Below are positions 27,932 to 34,588 of a stretch of DNA of 64,000 bases, in pieces (position 1 is the first letter of the stretch; every line of letters starts with the position of its first letter). The stretch lies in assembly GCF_900188005.1 (NCBI RefSeq), contig NZ_FZNR01000001.1, positions 620,001-684,000 on the forward strand, given 5' to 3'. Below the pieces are notes generated by a model that made no database searches, had not been told where the DNA came from, and was given only the letters and a program-made list of their open reading frames with translations. The stretch comes from Actinoplanes regularis (GTDB lineage Bacteria; Actinomycetota; Actinomycetes; Mycobacteriales; Micromonosporaceae). Made by a program: the position numbers and the translations under genes.

Positions 27932-28111
27932 GCTGTGCTGTCCCGAGACACGCATCAAGGGGAAGTCCCGATAGATGTGCCACGGGCTGTTGATCATGAG
28001 GGTTCGGGTGAGGGTGATGTGGTTCTTGTCGGGGTCGAAGTGCAGGTGGCCGATGGATTGGCCGTCCGAGATGTAGATGATGACGTGGCTGCCGTCGCGA
28101 ATGGCGGTGAC
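27932..28111 (-). pseudogene. possible protein-coding relic upstream of the MBL gene
   Basis: A stretch in the minus-strand frame reads like real protein (AIRDGSHVIIYISDGQSIG, then HLHFDPDKNHITLTRTLMI) and has lower GC than its surroundings. It is bounded upstream by frame-breaking minisatellite repeats and has no start of its own. The pattern (basic beta strands then a DPD/K tail) vaguely recalls C-terminal ends of some actinobacterial DDE integrases, but I cannot confirm this. The frame remains open into the MBL gene, so it could also be an N-terminal extension. Confidence 0.25.
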
Positions 28112-28117
28112 GGCGGT

Positions 28118-28233
28118 GCCGGCGGAGGCGGTGCCGGCGGAGGCGGTGCCGGCGTAGGTGCGGTGCCGGCGTAGGTGCGGTGCCGGCGTAGGTGCGGTGC
28201 CGGCGTAGGTGCGGTGCCCGGCGTAGGTGCGGT
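28118..28233. repeat. short tandem repeat: 2 x 15 bp, 4 x 17 bp, 1 x 18 bp
   Basis: Two perfect copies of GCCGGCGGAGGCGGT (28118-28147) are followed by four perfect copies of GCCGGCGTAGGTGCGGT (28148-28215) and one 18-base variant with an extra C (28216-28233). Because 17 is not a multiple of 3, any reading frame is shifted by each copy, arguing against a conserved coding role. Confidence 0.9.
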
Positions 28234-28445
28234 GCCCGGCGACGGCGATGGCGCCGGTGCGGCCACGAGGCAGCGGTGCAGGGTGGCATCGGTCTGGACG
28301 GGCGGGCTGTCGGGTCCGCCGAGGCTGACCGCAGTTGTCCATGCCTGTTGTGGGGCGGCGAGGCGGCAAGGCAAGGCGGAGCAGCAAGGCAAGGCGGCAA
28401 GACAAGGCCACGGTTTGCGTTGGCGAGTCAGGTAGAGCCATAGAC
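28234..28445. other. non-coding stretch between repeats and the tRNA-Glu terminator
   Basis: GC-rich, with a short direct-repeat patch around 28360-28405 (GGCAAGGCGG / AGCAAGGCAAGGCGGCAAG). I see no supported gene in either direction. Confidence 0.4.
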
Positions 28446-28483
28446 GAAAGTGGCCCGCACCGTGATCGGTGCGGGCCACTTTC
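28446..28483 (-). terminator. terminator after the first tRNA-Glu
   Basis: GAAAGTGGCCCGCACC / GGTGCGGGCCACTTTC forms a 16-bp perfect stem with a 6-base loop, immediately downstream of the tRNA on the minus strand. Confidence 0.85.
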
Positions 28484-28485
28484 AG

Positions 28486-28561
28486 TGGTAGTCCCGAAGG
28501 GATTCGAACCCTCGCTACCGCCTTGAGAGGGCGGCGTCCTAGGCCGCTAGACGACGGGACC
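28486..28561 (-). tRNA. tRNA-Glu (anticodon CTC), CCA encoded
   Basis: Folds as a cloverleaf: acceptor GGTCCCG paired with CGGGACT, anticodon stem-loop CCGCC-CTCTCAA-GGCGG with anticodon CTC, T arm GAGGG-TTCGAAT-CCCTT, discriminator A. The 3' CCA is encoded. The 73-base body is identical to the second copy at 29252-29324. Confidence 0.95.
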
Positions 28562-28836
28562 AGAACCTTCTTGCACCGCCCTGCCGGAGCGGCGCGCTGA
28601 ACTCTATCAGCACCTTTGGCCAATCCTCGAATCGGCAGCCCCCTCCCCAGCACTACCGTGATCGGGCCCACAGACACCCAGAAATCGTGTGCGATCCACG
28701 CCAACTCGCAGTCACAGCAAAGCCCTCATCTGCCCGCCGCCAACGATCGCCAGGGCCAGACGCAAGAGGCGGGCACACGGGCCCGCACGCCAGGCCAGCA
28801 CGAGAGCCAGAAGCAACGCCAGCACGGAAACTGCAG
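28562..28836. other. non-coding spacer between duplicated tRNA-Glu genes, first part
   Basis: No supported gene. Contains GATCGGGCCCAC near 28662-28673, repeated at about 29147 beyond the minisatellite, as a short direct repeat flanking it. Confidence 0.4.
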
Positions 28837-29043
28837 CCGGCCAGGGCAGGAACCCGAAACAGCCGGCCAGGGCAGGGAAGCAAAAGCAGCCGCCCAGGGG
28901 CAGAGGAAGCAGAAGCAGCCAGCCAAGGCAGGGAAGCAGAAGCAACTGGCCAGGGCAGGAACCAGAAGCAGCCAGCCCGAGGCAGGAGCAGAGCAGCCGG
29001 CCCGAGGCAGAAACCAGAAGCAGCCAGTCAGGGCAGGAACCGG
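28837..29043. repeat. degenerate minisatellite, about eight copies of a ~27-bp unit
   Basis: Units of 24-29 bases built on CCGGCCAGGGCAGGAA..CAGAAGCAG recur about eight times, for example CCAGCCAAGGCAGGGAAGCA and CCGGCCCGAGGCAGAAAC. It is strongly purine-biased (AG-rich) on the plus strand. All plus frames read as Gln/Lys/Gly/Ala repeats and the minus frames as Leu/Cys/Pro runs, with no start or ribosome site supporting a gene. Confidence 0.8.
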
Positions 29044-29207
29044 AGGCGGCGGGGCGGCGCGGAAGGCAAGCCCAAGAGGCGGATGCGGGAGGCAAGCGCG
29101 AGAGGGCCAGGTGCCGGGATGGGCGGAGTGACGTCCGCTACCGCGACGATCGGGCCCACCACAGAAAGGTGAAGCTCATCCGGGAGCGACCATGACCTGC
29201 CCGGAAA

Positions 29208-29245
29208 CGGCAACAGCCCACATCCAGTGGATGCAGGCTGTTGTC
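29208..29245 (-). terminator. hairpin downstream of the second tRNA-Glu
   Basis: CAACAGCC-CA-CATCCA / TGGATG-CA-GGCTGTTG pairs with a small internal loop, seven bases after the tRNA 3' end on the minus strand. Confidence 0.55.
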
Positions 29246-29251
29246 TGAAAG

Positions 29252-29324
29252 TAGTCCCGAAGGGATTCGAACCCTCGCTACCGCCTTGAGAGGGCGGCGT
29301 CCTAGGCCGCTAGACGACGGGACC
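29252..29324 (-). tRNA. tRNA-Glu (anticodon CTC), second copy, CCA not encoded
   Basis: The 73-base body is identical to the copy at 28489-28561, but the following bases are CTT, so CCA must be added enzymatically. Identity with the other copy extends five to six bases past the 5' end (CCAGAAC on the plus strand) and then stops. It lies 59 bases downstream of tRNA-Gln and is probably cotranscribed with it. Confidence 0.95.
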
Positions 29325-29383
29325 AGAACTGCTGCTGCGTCAAACTCACGCTCCAGCTCTGCCAACCACATGGGTTGACATCG

Positions 29384-29455
29384 CTGGGGTACCAGGACTC
29401 GAACCTAGACTAACTGAACCAGAATCAGTCGGGCTGCCAATTACCCCATACCCCA
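29384..29455 (-). tRNA. tRNA-Gln (anticodon CTG)
   Basis: Starts with the unusual 5' T typical of glutamine tRNAs (TGGGGTA paired with TACCCCA), anticodon stem-loop ACTGA-TTCTGGT-TCAGT with anticodon CTG, T arm with GGTTCGAGTCC, discriminator G. CCA is not encoded. Gln-Glu tRNA pairs are common in actinobacteria. Confidence 0.95.
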
Positions 29456-29518
29456 TTTGGCCCGGCTTGCCGAGCCGTTGAGAACTTTACCCGAGCCCTC
29501 CCCGACCACCAAATCGGG

Positions 29519-30322
29519 TTACCGAAACTGGTCTGGGTGGCGGCTCGCCCACTCACGGTAACTCATCGCAGGGCGGCCGAGCAGGTCGAAGACCGTCGAT
29601 GTCGCCTGCTGCGGGGACGACTCCAGGGCAGCGAGACCCTCCAGGTACCAGGCGCCGTAATCACCCATGGCCGACGTGAAGTGAGCTCGGGCGGCGTCCC
29701 CGGTCAGCTCCACGTACCGCAGCGTGCGCCCCAGCCCGGCGCCGATCTCCGACACCTTCCGCCGGCGGCTGAGTGCCACCGGGCCGGTCAGCTCGTAGGA
29801 CTCGCCGACATGACCGTCGGAGAGCAGCACCCGGGCCGCCACCGCCGCGATGTCCTCCTGGGCGATCGGCGCGTTGACCACCTCCGGGTACGCGTCCCGG
29901 ACGAGATCCCCGGCCTGGATCTGCGGTGCCCAGAGCAACCCGTTCGCCATGAACTCGCCCGGCTCCAGATGGGTGAACGGAACGCCGGACGCCTCGACCC
30001 CGTCCTCGACGGCCTGCCAGTGCGCGCCTTTGGGGCCGGACATGTCGACGATGTGCCGTACCCCATGGTCGGCGGCGAGCCGGGAGACCGCCGCGGCCGA
30101 CGGCGGATGTGGCGCCAGATACATCCGCTCGACGCCGGCCAGGGCGTCGGAGACGGTCGCCAGGCGGCCGAAATGGCCGCGCACCACCTCGACCCCGGGC
30201 GGCAGCGCGGCCCGTTCCGGGTCGGCGGTGAGCGCCCGCACCGACGTCGCGCCGAGTGCGAGCAGCTCGTCGACGACCATCCGGCCGACGTTTCCGGTGG
30301 CTCCGGTAACCAGGATCACCAC
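29519..30322 (-). CDS. NAD(P)-binding NmrA-like SDR protein
   Basis: 267 residues; two consecutive GTG codons open the frame. The Rossmann motif VTGATGNVGRMVVDELL is at the N-terminus, followed by IVDMSGPKGAHW near residue 92 and EPGEFMANGLLWAP near 121. This is the atypical extended SDR layout (NmrA/HSCARG or quinone-reductase-like) without the usual YxxxK catalytic pair, so it may act as a redox sensor or reductase. It lies 23 bases after the FAH-family gene and is likely cotranscribed with it. Confidence 0.85.
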   Translation of the reverse strand: MVILVTGATGNVGRMVVDELLALGATSVRALTADPERAALPPGVEVVRGHFGRLATVSDALAGVERMYLAPHPPSAAAVSRLAADHGVRHIVDMSGPKGAHWQAVEDGVEASGVPFTHLEPGEFMANGLLWAPQIQAGDLVRDAYPEVVNAPIAQEDIAAVAARVLLSDGHVGESYELTGPVALSRRRKVSEIGAGLGRTLRYVELTGDAARAHFTSAMGDYGAWYLEGLAALESSPQQATSTVFDLLGRPAMSYREWASRHPDQFR

Positions 30323-30345
30323 GCTGCCTCCAGGGGAGAGCCGGC

Positions 30346-31140
30346 TCAGTCCAGGGCGACCACAGTGTTGCGCAGCTCACCGATGCCCTGCACGGTCACC
30401 GACACGGTGTCGCCGGGCTCGATCTTGCTGACCCCGGCCGGTGTCCCGGTCAGGATCACGTCACCGGGCAGCAGGGTCATCACGTGCGAGACGTACGACA
30501 CCAGTCCGGGGATGTCGAACACCATGTCCTTGGTCCGCCCGATCTGCCGGACCTCCATGTTGTTCGGGTCCCGGCCGACCTCGCAGCGCACCTCCAGGTC
30601 GCTGACGTCCAGCTCGGTCTCGATCCACGGGCCGAGCGGGCAGAACGAGTCGAACCCCTTGGCCCGGGTCCACTGCGGATCCTTGCGCTGCAGGTCGCGG
30701 GCGGTCACGTCGTTGGCGCAGGTGTAGCCGAAGATCGCCTTCTCGGCGCCGGCCCGGTCGACGCGGCGGGCGCCGGTCGCGCCGATCACCACGGCGAGCT
30801 CGGCCTCCTCCTCGACCTGCTGCGTCACGGACGGGATCCGGATCGCGTCGTTCGGGCCGATCACCGAGGTGGACGGCTTGATGAAGATCAGCGGCTCCTT
30901 GGGCACCTCGTTGCCCATCTCGGCGGCGTGCTCGGCGTAGTTGCGGCCGACCCCGATCACCTTGCTGGAGAAGATCGGCGCGAGCAGGCGTACGTCCGGG
31001 AGCGCCCAGCGCTGCCCGGTGAAGACCACCTTCTCGAACGGCAGGCTGCTGATCTCGGCCACCGTGAGGCCGGAGGCGCCGTCACCCTCGACGACGCCGA
31101 ACGACACTCCAGCGGCATGAACAAAACGGGCGAAGCGCAC
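30346..31140 (-). CDS. fumarylacetoacetate hydrolase family protein
   Basis: 264 residues, GTG start. A short N-terminal domain is followed by the FAH catalytic fold: VGRNYAEHAAEMGNEVP near residue 64, the divalent-metal ligands in VEEEAELAVVIG near 108, and YTCANDVTARDLQRKDPQW...FDSFCPLGPW near 145, ending with GDVILTGTPAGVSKIEPGD. Members hydrolyse or decarboxylate beta-dicarbonyl acids, such as 2-hydroxyhepta-diene-dioate-type intermediates or acylpyruvates; the substrate is not indicated by neighbours. Confidence 0.9.
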   Translation of the reverse strand: MRFARFVHAAGVSFGVVEGDGASGLTVAEISSLPFEKVVFTGQRWALPDVRLLAPIFSSKVIGVGRNYAEHAAEMGNEVPKEPLIFIKPSTSVIGPNDAIRIPSVTQQVEEEAELAVVIGATGARRVDRAGAEKAIFGYTCANDVTARDLQRKDPQWTRAKGFDSFCPLGPWIETELDVSDLEVRCEVGRDPNNMEVRQIGRTKDMVFDIPGLVSYVSHVMTLLPGDVILTGTPAGVSKIEPGDTVSVTVQGIGELRNTVVALD

Positions 31141-31178
31141 GGGTAATCCCCATCTTCAGAAGGACCGACCCCTGAAAT

Positions 31179-31436
31179 CTACGCCGGGCGCGAGGAATCG
31201 ACGCCGGGTGCGGCACCGAGCCGTGGGAACGGGTCCAGGGCGAACACCACCTCGACCGGCACCTCGAAGTACTGACAGATCCGCAGCGCCAGGTGGAGGC
31301 TGGGGCTGAACTCGCCCCGCTCCAGGTAGCCGACGGTCTGGTAGTGCACCCCGAGAGCGTCCGCCAGCTGCCGGCGCGAGATGCCGCGCTCGGCGCGCAG
31401 CATCGCGATCCGGTTGTACGTGATCTCGCTCGCCAT
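31179..31436 (-). CDS. small XRE-family regulator
   Basis: 85 residues. Nearly the whole protein is one Cro/CI helix-turn-helix (NRIAMLRAERGISRRQLADALGVHYQTVGYLERGEFSPSLHLALRICQYFEVPVEVVF), followed by a short Pro/Ala-rich tail. Small XRE proteins of this kind often sit at the end of ABC exporter operons and control them. It begins seven bases after the permease stop, so it is almost certainly the last gene of that operon. Confidence 0.88.
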   Translation of the reverse strand: MASEITYNRIAMLRAERGISRRQLADALGVHYQTVGYLERGEFSPSLHLALRICQYFEVPVEVVFALDPFPRLGAAPGVDSSRPA

Positions 31437-31443
31437 CGCCGGC

Positions 31444-32283
31444 TCAGCGCCCGACCCGGGTCAGCGCCCGCTCGCGCCGCGCCGCCACGGCCGAGCCGGA
31501 CTCGCGGGCGGCCATCCGCCGCAGCAGCATCGGTGCCAGGGTCAGGCCGATGATCGCCCAGCCGGTCAGCACCCCGAAAGTCGCCAGGTGGCGCCAGGAG
31601 TGTGCGATCTCCACCGACGCCATCGAATCGGGCAGGAAGGCCGAACGCATGCCCAACCCTAGCCAGTACATCGGGAAGGCCTGCGCGACGCCCTGCAACC
31701 AGCCGGGGAAGCCGCTGATCGGGTAGAAGATGCCGGAGATCGCGATCAGCCCGAGGATCGGGAACATCACCATGGCCATGTTGCGCGGATCGTCGAAGAG
31801 CGAGCCGATCGCCGCACCGAGCGGCAGGGTGGCCACGAAGCCGAGCGGCAGCAGCCAGAACAGGGTGAGCCAATCGGTCCCACCGGCATCCAGGCCCTTC
31901 ACCAGGAGGAGGCCGGGGATCAGCTGGAGCAGGAAGCTGATCAGCGACATCCCGCCGATCGTCACCACCTTGCCGATCAGGTAGCTGGTCATCCCGCGCG
32001 GGACCGCTTTGGCCCGCAGCAGCGTGCCGTCCTCCCGGTCGACTATCAGCATCTGCGCCGTCGCCACCAGGCCGCCCATCGCGATCCCCATGCCGAAGGC
32101 GCTCGGCAGGGTGCGGGCGCCGAGCGAGAACGAGGTGCCGGGAACGGTCGCGTTCCGCATGAAGAAGGCCGTGCCGAGCAGCAGGATCGCGGGAAAGACG
32201 TACTGCCACAGCTCGGCCGGGCTGGTGAAGGTGTGCCGGATGTCGATCCAGCCCCGGCGAAGTCCCAGCCTCATCGAGCTCAT
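31444..32283 (-). CDS. ABC-2 type transporter permease
   Basis: 279 residues with about six hydrophobic helices (WQYVFPAILLLGTAFF, SAFGMGIAMGGLVATAQML, GGMSLISFLLQLIPGLLLV, LTLFWLLPLGFVATLPLGAAI, MAMVMFPILGLIAISGIFY, FGVLTGWAIIGLTLAPMLL) and the REDGTLLRAKAVP cytoplasmic loop, as in daunorubicin DrrB-type exporters. It pairs with the upstream ATPase. The ATG overlaps the stop of the second 26-codon repeat ORF by ATGA, so translation of the permease is coupled to that ORF rather than directly to the ATPase. Confidence 0.9.
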   Translation of the reverse strand: MSSMRLGLRRGWIDIRHTFTSPAELWQYVFPAILLLGTAFFMRNATVPGTSFSLGARTLPSAFGMGIAMGGLVATAQMLIVDREDGTLLRAKAVPRGMTSYLIGKVVTIGGMSLISFLLQLIPGLLLVKGLDAGGTDWLTLFWLLPLGFVATLPLGAAIGSLFDDPRNMAMVMFPILGLIAISGIFYPISGFPGWLQGVAQAFPMYWLGLGMRSAFLPDSMASVEIAHSWRHLATFGVLTGWAIIGLTLAPMLLRRMAARESGSAVAARRERALTRVGR

Positions 32284-32360
32284 CGCGCCACCTCCGCTGC
32301 GCTCCGGCGCCGCAATGAGCTGACAACTGAGCTTATGGATTCGCTCGCAAGCTCGCTCAT
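32280..32360 (-). CDS. 26-codon repeat-derived ORF, second copy
   Basis: ATG at 32360 to TGA at 32280. Begins MSELASES, has ISSVVSS in the middle, ends in LRRRSAAEVAR. It overlaps the previous mini-ORF stop and the permease start (ATGA at both ends), and a GGAGG lies nine bases before each start. The C-terminal AEVAR repeats the last residues of the ATPase. Whether the peptide has a role, or only carries ribosomes to the permease, is not known. Confidence 0.4.
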   Translation of the reverse strand: MSELASESISSVVSSLRRRSAAEVAR

Positions 32361-32437
32361 CGCGCCACCTCCGCTGCGCTCCGGCGCCGCAATGAGCCGA
32401 TAACTGTGCCTACGGATTCGCTCGCAAGCTCGCTCAT
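32357..32437 (-). CDS. 26-codon repeat-derived ORF, first copy
   Basis: ATG at 32437 (overlapping the ATPase stop, ATGA) to TGA at 32357 (overlapping the next ATG). Begins MSELASES, with VGTVIGS in the middle, ends in LRRRSAAEVAR. It differs from the second copy only in the central residues, so the reading frame has survived divergence. It is too short for homology and is best read as a repeat-generated coupling element. Confidence 0.4.
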   Translation of the reverse strand: MSELASESVGTVIGSLRRRSAAEVAR

Positions 32438-33375
32438 CGCGCCACCTCCGCTTCCAGGACCAGCTTCATGTACGTGTCCTCCAGACTGGACCGGCGCACC
32501 TCCAGGTCACCGATCGCCTCGCCGTACTGCAGGAAGAGGTGGTGCACGTAGGCCGTGGCGTCCGCGGTCGAGTGCACGAACCGCTGGCCGTCCCGGGTCC
32601 AGCGGATCTCGGTCTCCCCCGCGACCTGCCGGGACAGCTCGTCGGCCGAGCCGCTCGCGATGATCCGGCCACCGGCCAGGATCAGGATCCGGTCGGCCAG
32701 TTTCTCCGCCTCGTCCAGGTCGTGCGTGGTCAGCAGGACCGTGGTCTCGACCAGGTCGGTCAGCTCGTGGATCAGGTCGTGGAACTCACGCCGGGCGGCG
32801 GGGTCGAACCCGACCGTCGGCTCGTCCAGGAACAGCAGCTCGGGACGGCCGGCGATGCCGATCGCCACGTCCAGCCGGCGGCGCTGGCCGCCGGAGAGAC
32901 GACTGACCCGGGTCTTCGCGGCGGCGGTCAGGCCGACCGCCTCGATCAGGTCGTCGACCGGCCAGGGGCGCGGGATCCGGTCGGTGCCGAACGGGGCGTA
33001 GTGCAGCCCGACGTGCTCCAACAGGTCGCGGACCCGCCACCGGCCGTGGTCGCGCCAGGATTGCAGGACCACGCCGAGCCGGGACCGCCAGCGCTCGTCA
33101 CCGCGCTCCGGATCGACGCCGAGCACCCGGACGTGCCCGGCCGAGCGACGCCGGAAGCCCTCCAGGATCTCGATGGTGGTGGTCTTGCCGGCCCCGTTCG
33201 GCCCGAGCAGCGCGATCACCTCGCCGGGCCGGGCGGAGAAGTCGATGCCGTCCAGAACCTCCTTGGCCCCGTAACGCATCCGCAGGTCACGGACCTCGAT
33301 GACCGGCTCGGCCGCCGGCAGCCGCTCGCCGGCGCCGAACGCCCCCACCACTACCGTCTCCGTCATGTCCACCAC
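32434..33375 (-). CDS. ABC transporter ATP-binding protein, DrrA-like
   Basis: 313 residues from the GTG at 33375 (an in-frame ATG at 33366 is equally possible). Walker A GPNGAGKTTT near residue 55, Q-loop VLQSWRDH, signature LSGGQRRRLDVAI near 159, Walker B LLFLDEPTVGFDP near 180, switch His in LLTTHDLDEAE. A C-terminal regulatory domain follows. With the permease it forms a half-size exporter for a drug, lipid or peptide. A 6-4-6 palindrome just upstream suggests an operator. Confidence 0.94.
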   Translation of the reverse strand: MVDMTETVVVGAFGAGERLPAAEPVIEVRDLRMRYGAKEVLDGIDFSARPGEVIALLGPNGAGKTTTIEILEGFRRRSAGHVRVLGVDPERGDERWRSRLGVVLQSWRDHGRWRVRDLLEHVGLHYAPFGTDRIPRPWPVDDLIEAVGLTAAAKTRVSRLSGGQRRRLDVAIGIAGRPELLFLDEPTVGFDPAARREFHDLIHELTDLVETTVLLTTHDLDEAEKLADRILILAGGRIIASGSADELSRQVAGETEIRWTRDGQRFVHSTADATAYVHHLFLQYGEAIGDLEVRRSSLEDTYMKLVLEAEVAR

Positions 33376-33387
33376 GCTATCAAAGTC

Positions 33388-33403
33388 GTAGTAGATGTAC
33401 TAC
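33388..33403. promoter_or_regulatory. palindromic operator candidate upstream of the ABC ATPase gene
   Basis: GTAGTA-GATG-TACTAC, a perfect 6-4-6 inverted repeat in AT-rich DNA, lies 13 bases before the ATPase start codon. It may be the site of the operon's own XRE regulator or of a GntR/TetR protein. Confidence 0.45.
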
Positions 33404-33413
33404 ATTGCTGAGT

Positions 33414-33605
33414 ATGGCTTCTGTCGTCGCCCTGACTCTGGGGTTCGGTCCCCGGCTGGGCTTCGCACTGCCCGGCGCGCCCGGGTTCGGCTGGCCGCCG
33501 AGACCTCGGCCAGCATCGACAAATCCCCCTAAATCTGAAGAAGAGCCAAATACCGCCGCGACCGAGCCGCAAGAACTTGCCGTGGCGGACCTCATTCGCG
33601 CCTAA
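33414..33605 (+). CDS. uncertain small ORF
   Basis: 63 codons from the ATG at 33414. An N-terminal hydrophobic segment (MASVVALTLGFGPRLGFALP) is followed by a Pro-rich and then acidic tail (KSEEEPNTAATEPQELAVADL). Third codon positions are much less GC-rich than in neighbouring genes, and no clear ribosome site is present. It is divergent from the ABC operon and immediately precedes the next gene. It may be a small exported peptide or not a gene at all. Confidence 0.25.
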   Translation: MASVVALTLGFGPRLGFALPGAPGFGWPPRPRPASTNPPKSEEEPNTAATEPQELAVADLIRA

Positions 33606-33646
33606 CGGTGATCGTGTTGATCGCTTCGGCTAGATACATTGGTGCG

Positions 33647-34588
33647 ATGGGGATCAAGCAGGTGAGGGCACTCACCACCACGCTGCCCTCGGTCACCTGG
33701 ATACCCCTCGCCCGGGCGCACGCCGAGCGCGCCGACCAGATGACCGCGGGCCACCGTGCCCGCCGGGCGACGGGTGAGAAACACGCGATCGAGGACTTCC
33801 TCTACGACTACTACGGCACCCGCCCGGCACAGCTGGGCCGCTGGCATCCGGGCGTCGGCGCCGGCCTGGCCCCGGCCCCGAGCGGCGTGGCCGAGCAGTC
33901 CGGGTGGAAGTTCTACGCGACCTACGAGGACGGCACGGTCGCCCTCGACCAGGACGCCTTCGTGCAGGCTCGCGGCGAGAGCATCCGCTACATCCACGGC
34001 CTGCTCTCCGCGACCGCGTCGCGCCCGGTCTTCTCCGGCTGCTTCGGCCTGCACGAGTGGGCGATGGTCTACCGCGACCCCGAGCACCGCCATCCGCTGC
34101 CGCTCCGCCTCGGCCAGTCCGAAACGGACAAGGTCGTCGAGCAGCACACCATCCGCTGCACGCACTACGACGCGTTCCGCTTCTTCACCCCGGAGGCCAT
34201 CGGCCTCAACCGCCTGCAGCCCACCCGCGCCACACAGGTCGATCTGGACCAGCCAGGCTGCCTGCACGCCGCGATGGACGTGCACAAATGGGCGCAGAAG
34301 CTGGGCCCGGCGGTCCCCGGCGCGCTGGCGCTGGACTGCTTCGCCCTGGCCGGCGAGATCCGTCTGCTGGACATGCAGGCGAGCCCCTACGACCTGACCT
34401 CTTACGGTCATCCCCCGGTCAAGATCGAAACCCCGGACGGCAAGGCGGAGTACGTCGGTCGCCAGCGCGAGCTGGCCCGCCGCGCCGCCGGCCTGCGCAG
34501 CCGCCTGATCCGCGTCTGTGAGGCGCTGCTCGGCCCCGAGGGCGCCGCCCGGAACCGCGAGACGGTCGCTCCCTACAACCAGCGCTGA
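33647..34588 (+). CDS. conserved protein annotated in actinobacteria as 3-methyladenine DNA glycosylase
   Basis: 313 residues from the ATG at 33647 (MGIKQVRALTTTLPSVTWIPLARAH). Conserved-looking blocks are FLYDYYGTRPAQLGRWHPGVG, FSGCFGLHEWAMVY, RCTHYDAFRFFTPEA, QPGCLHAAMDVHKWAQKLGP and MQASPYDL. I recall this family as an actinobacterial protein with that name, but I see neither an HhH-GPD motif nor an AAG-type pocket, so the enzymatic function is doubtful. The C-terminal helix is rich in Arg (RQRELARRAAGLRSRLIRVCEALLG). It is monocistronic. Confidence 0.75.
   Translation: MGIKQVRALTTTLPSVTWIPLARAHAERADQMTAGHRARRATGEKHAIEDFLYDYYGTRPAQLGRWHPGVGAGLAPAPSGVAEQSGWKFYATYEDGTVALDQDAFVQARGESIRYIHGLLSATASRPVFSGCFGLHEWAMVYRDPEHRHPLPLRLGQSETDKVVEQHTIRCTHYDAFRFFTPEAIGLNRLQPTRATQVDLDQPGCLHAAMDVHKWAQKLGPAVPGALALDCFALAGEIRLLDMQASPYDLTSYGHPPVKIETPDGKAEYVGRQRELARRAAGLRSRLIRVCEALLGPEGAARNRETVAPYNQR

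Larger units (their letters stand above)
32280..32437 (-). repeat. two tandem 77-bp direct repeats between ABC ATPase and permease genes
   Basis: Start codons sit at 32437, 32360 and 32283, exactly 77 bases apart. Each copy contains GGAGGTGGCGCGATGAGC (ribosome site plus ATGA) and GAGCTTGCGAGCGAATCC, and the two copies differ only in the middle of the unit. The third GGAGGTGGCGCGATGAGC is the junction with the permease. The unit appears to have duplicated the ATPase/permease junction. Confidence 0.9.
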
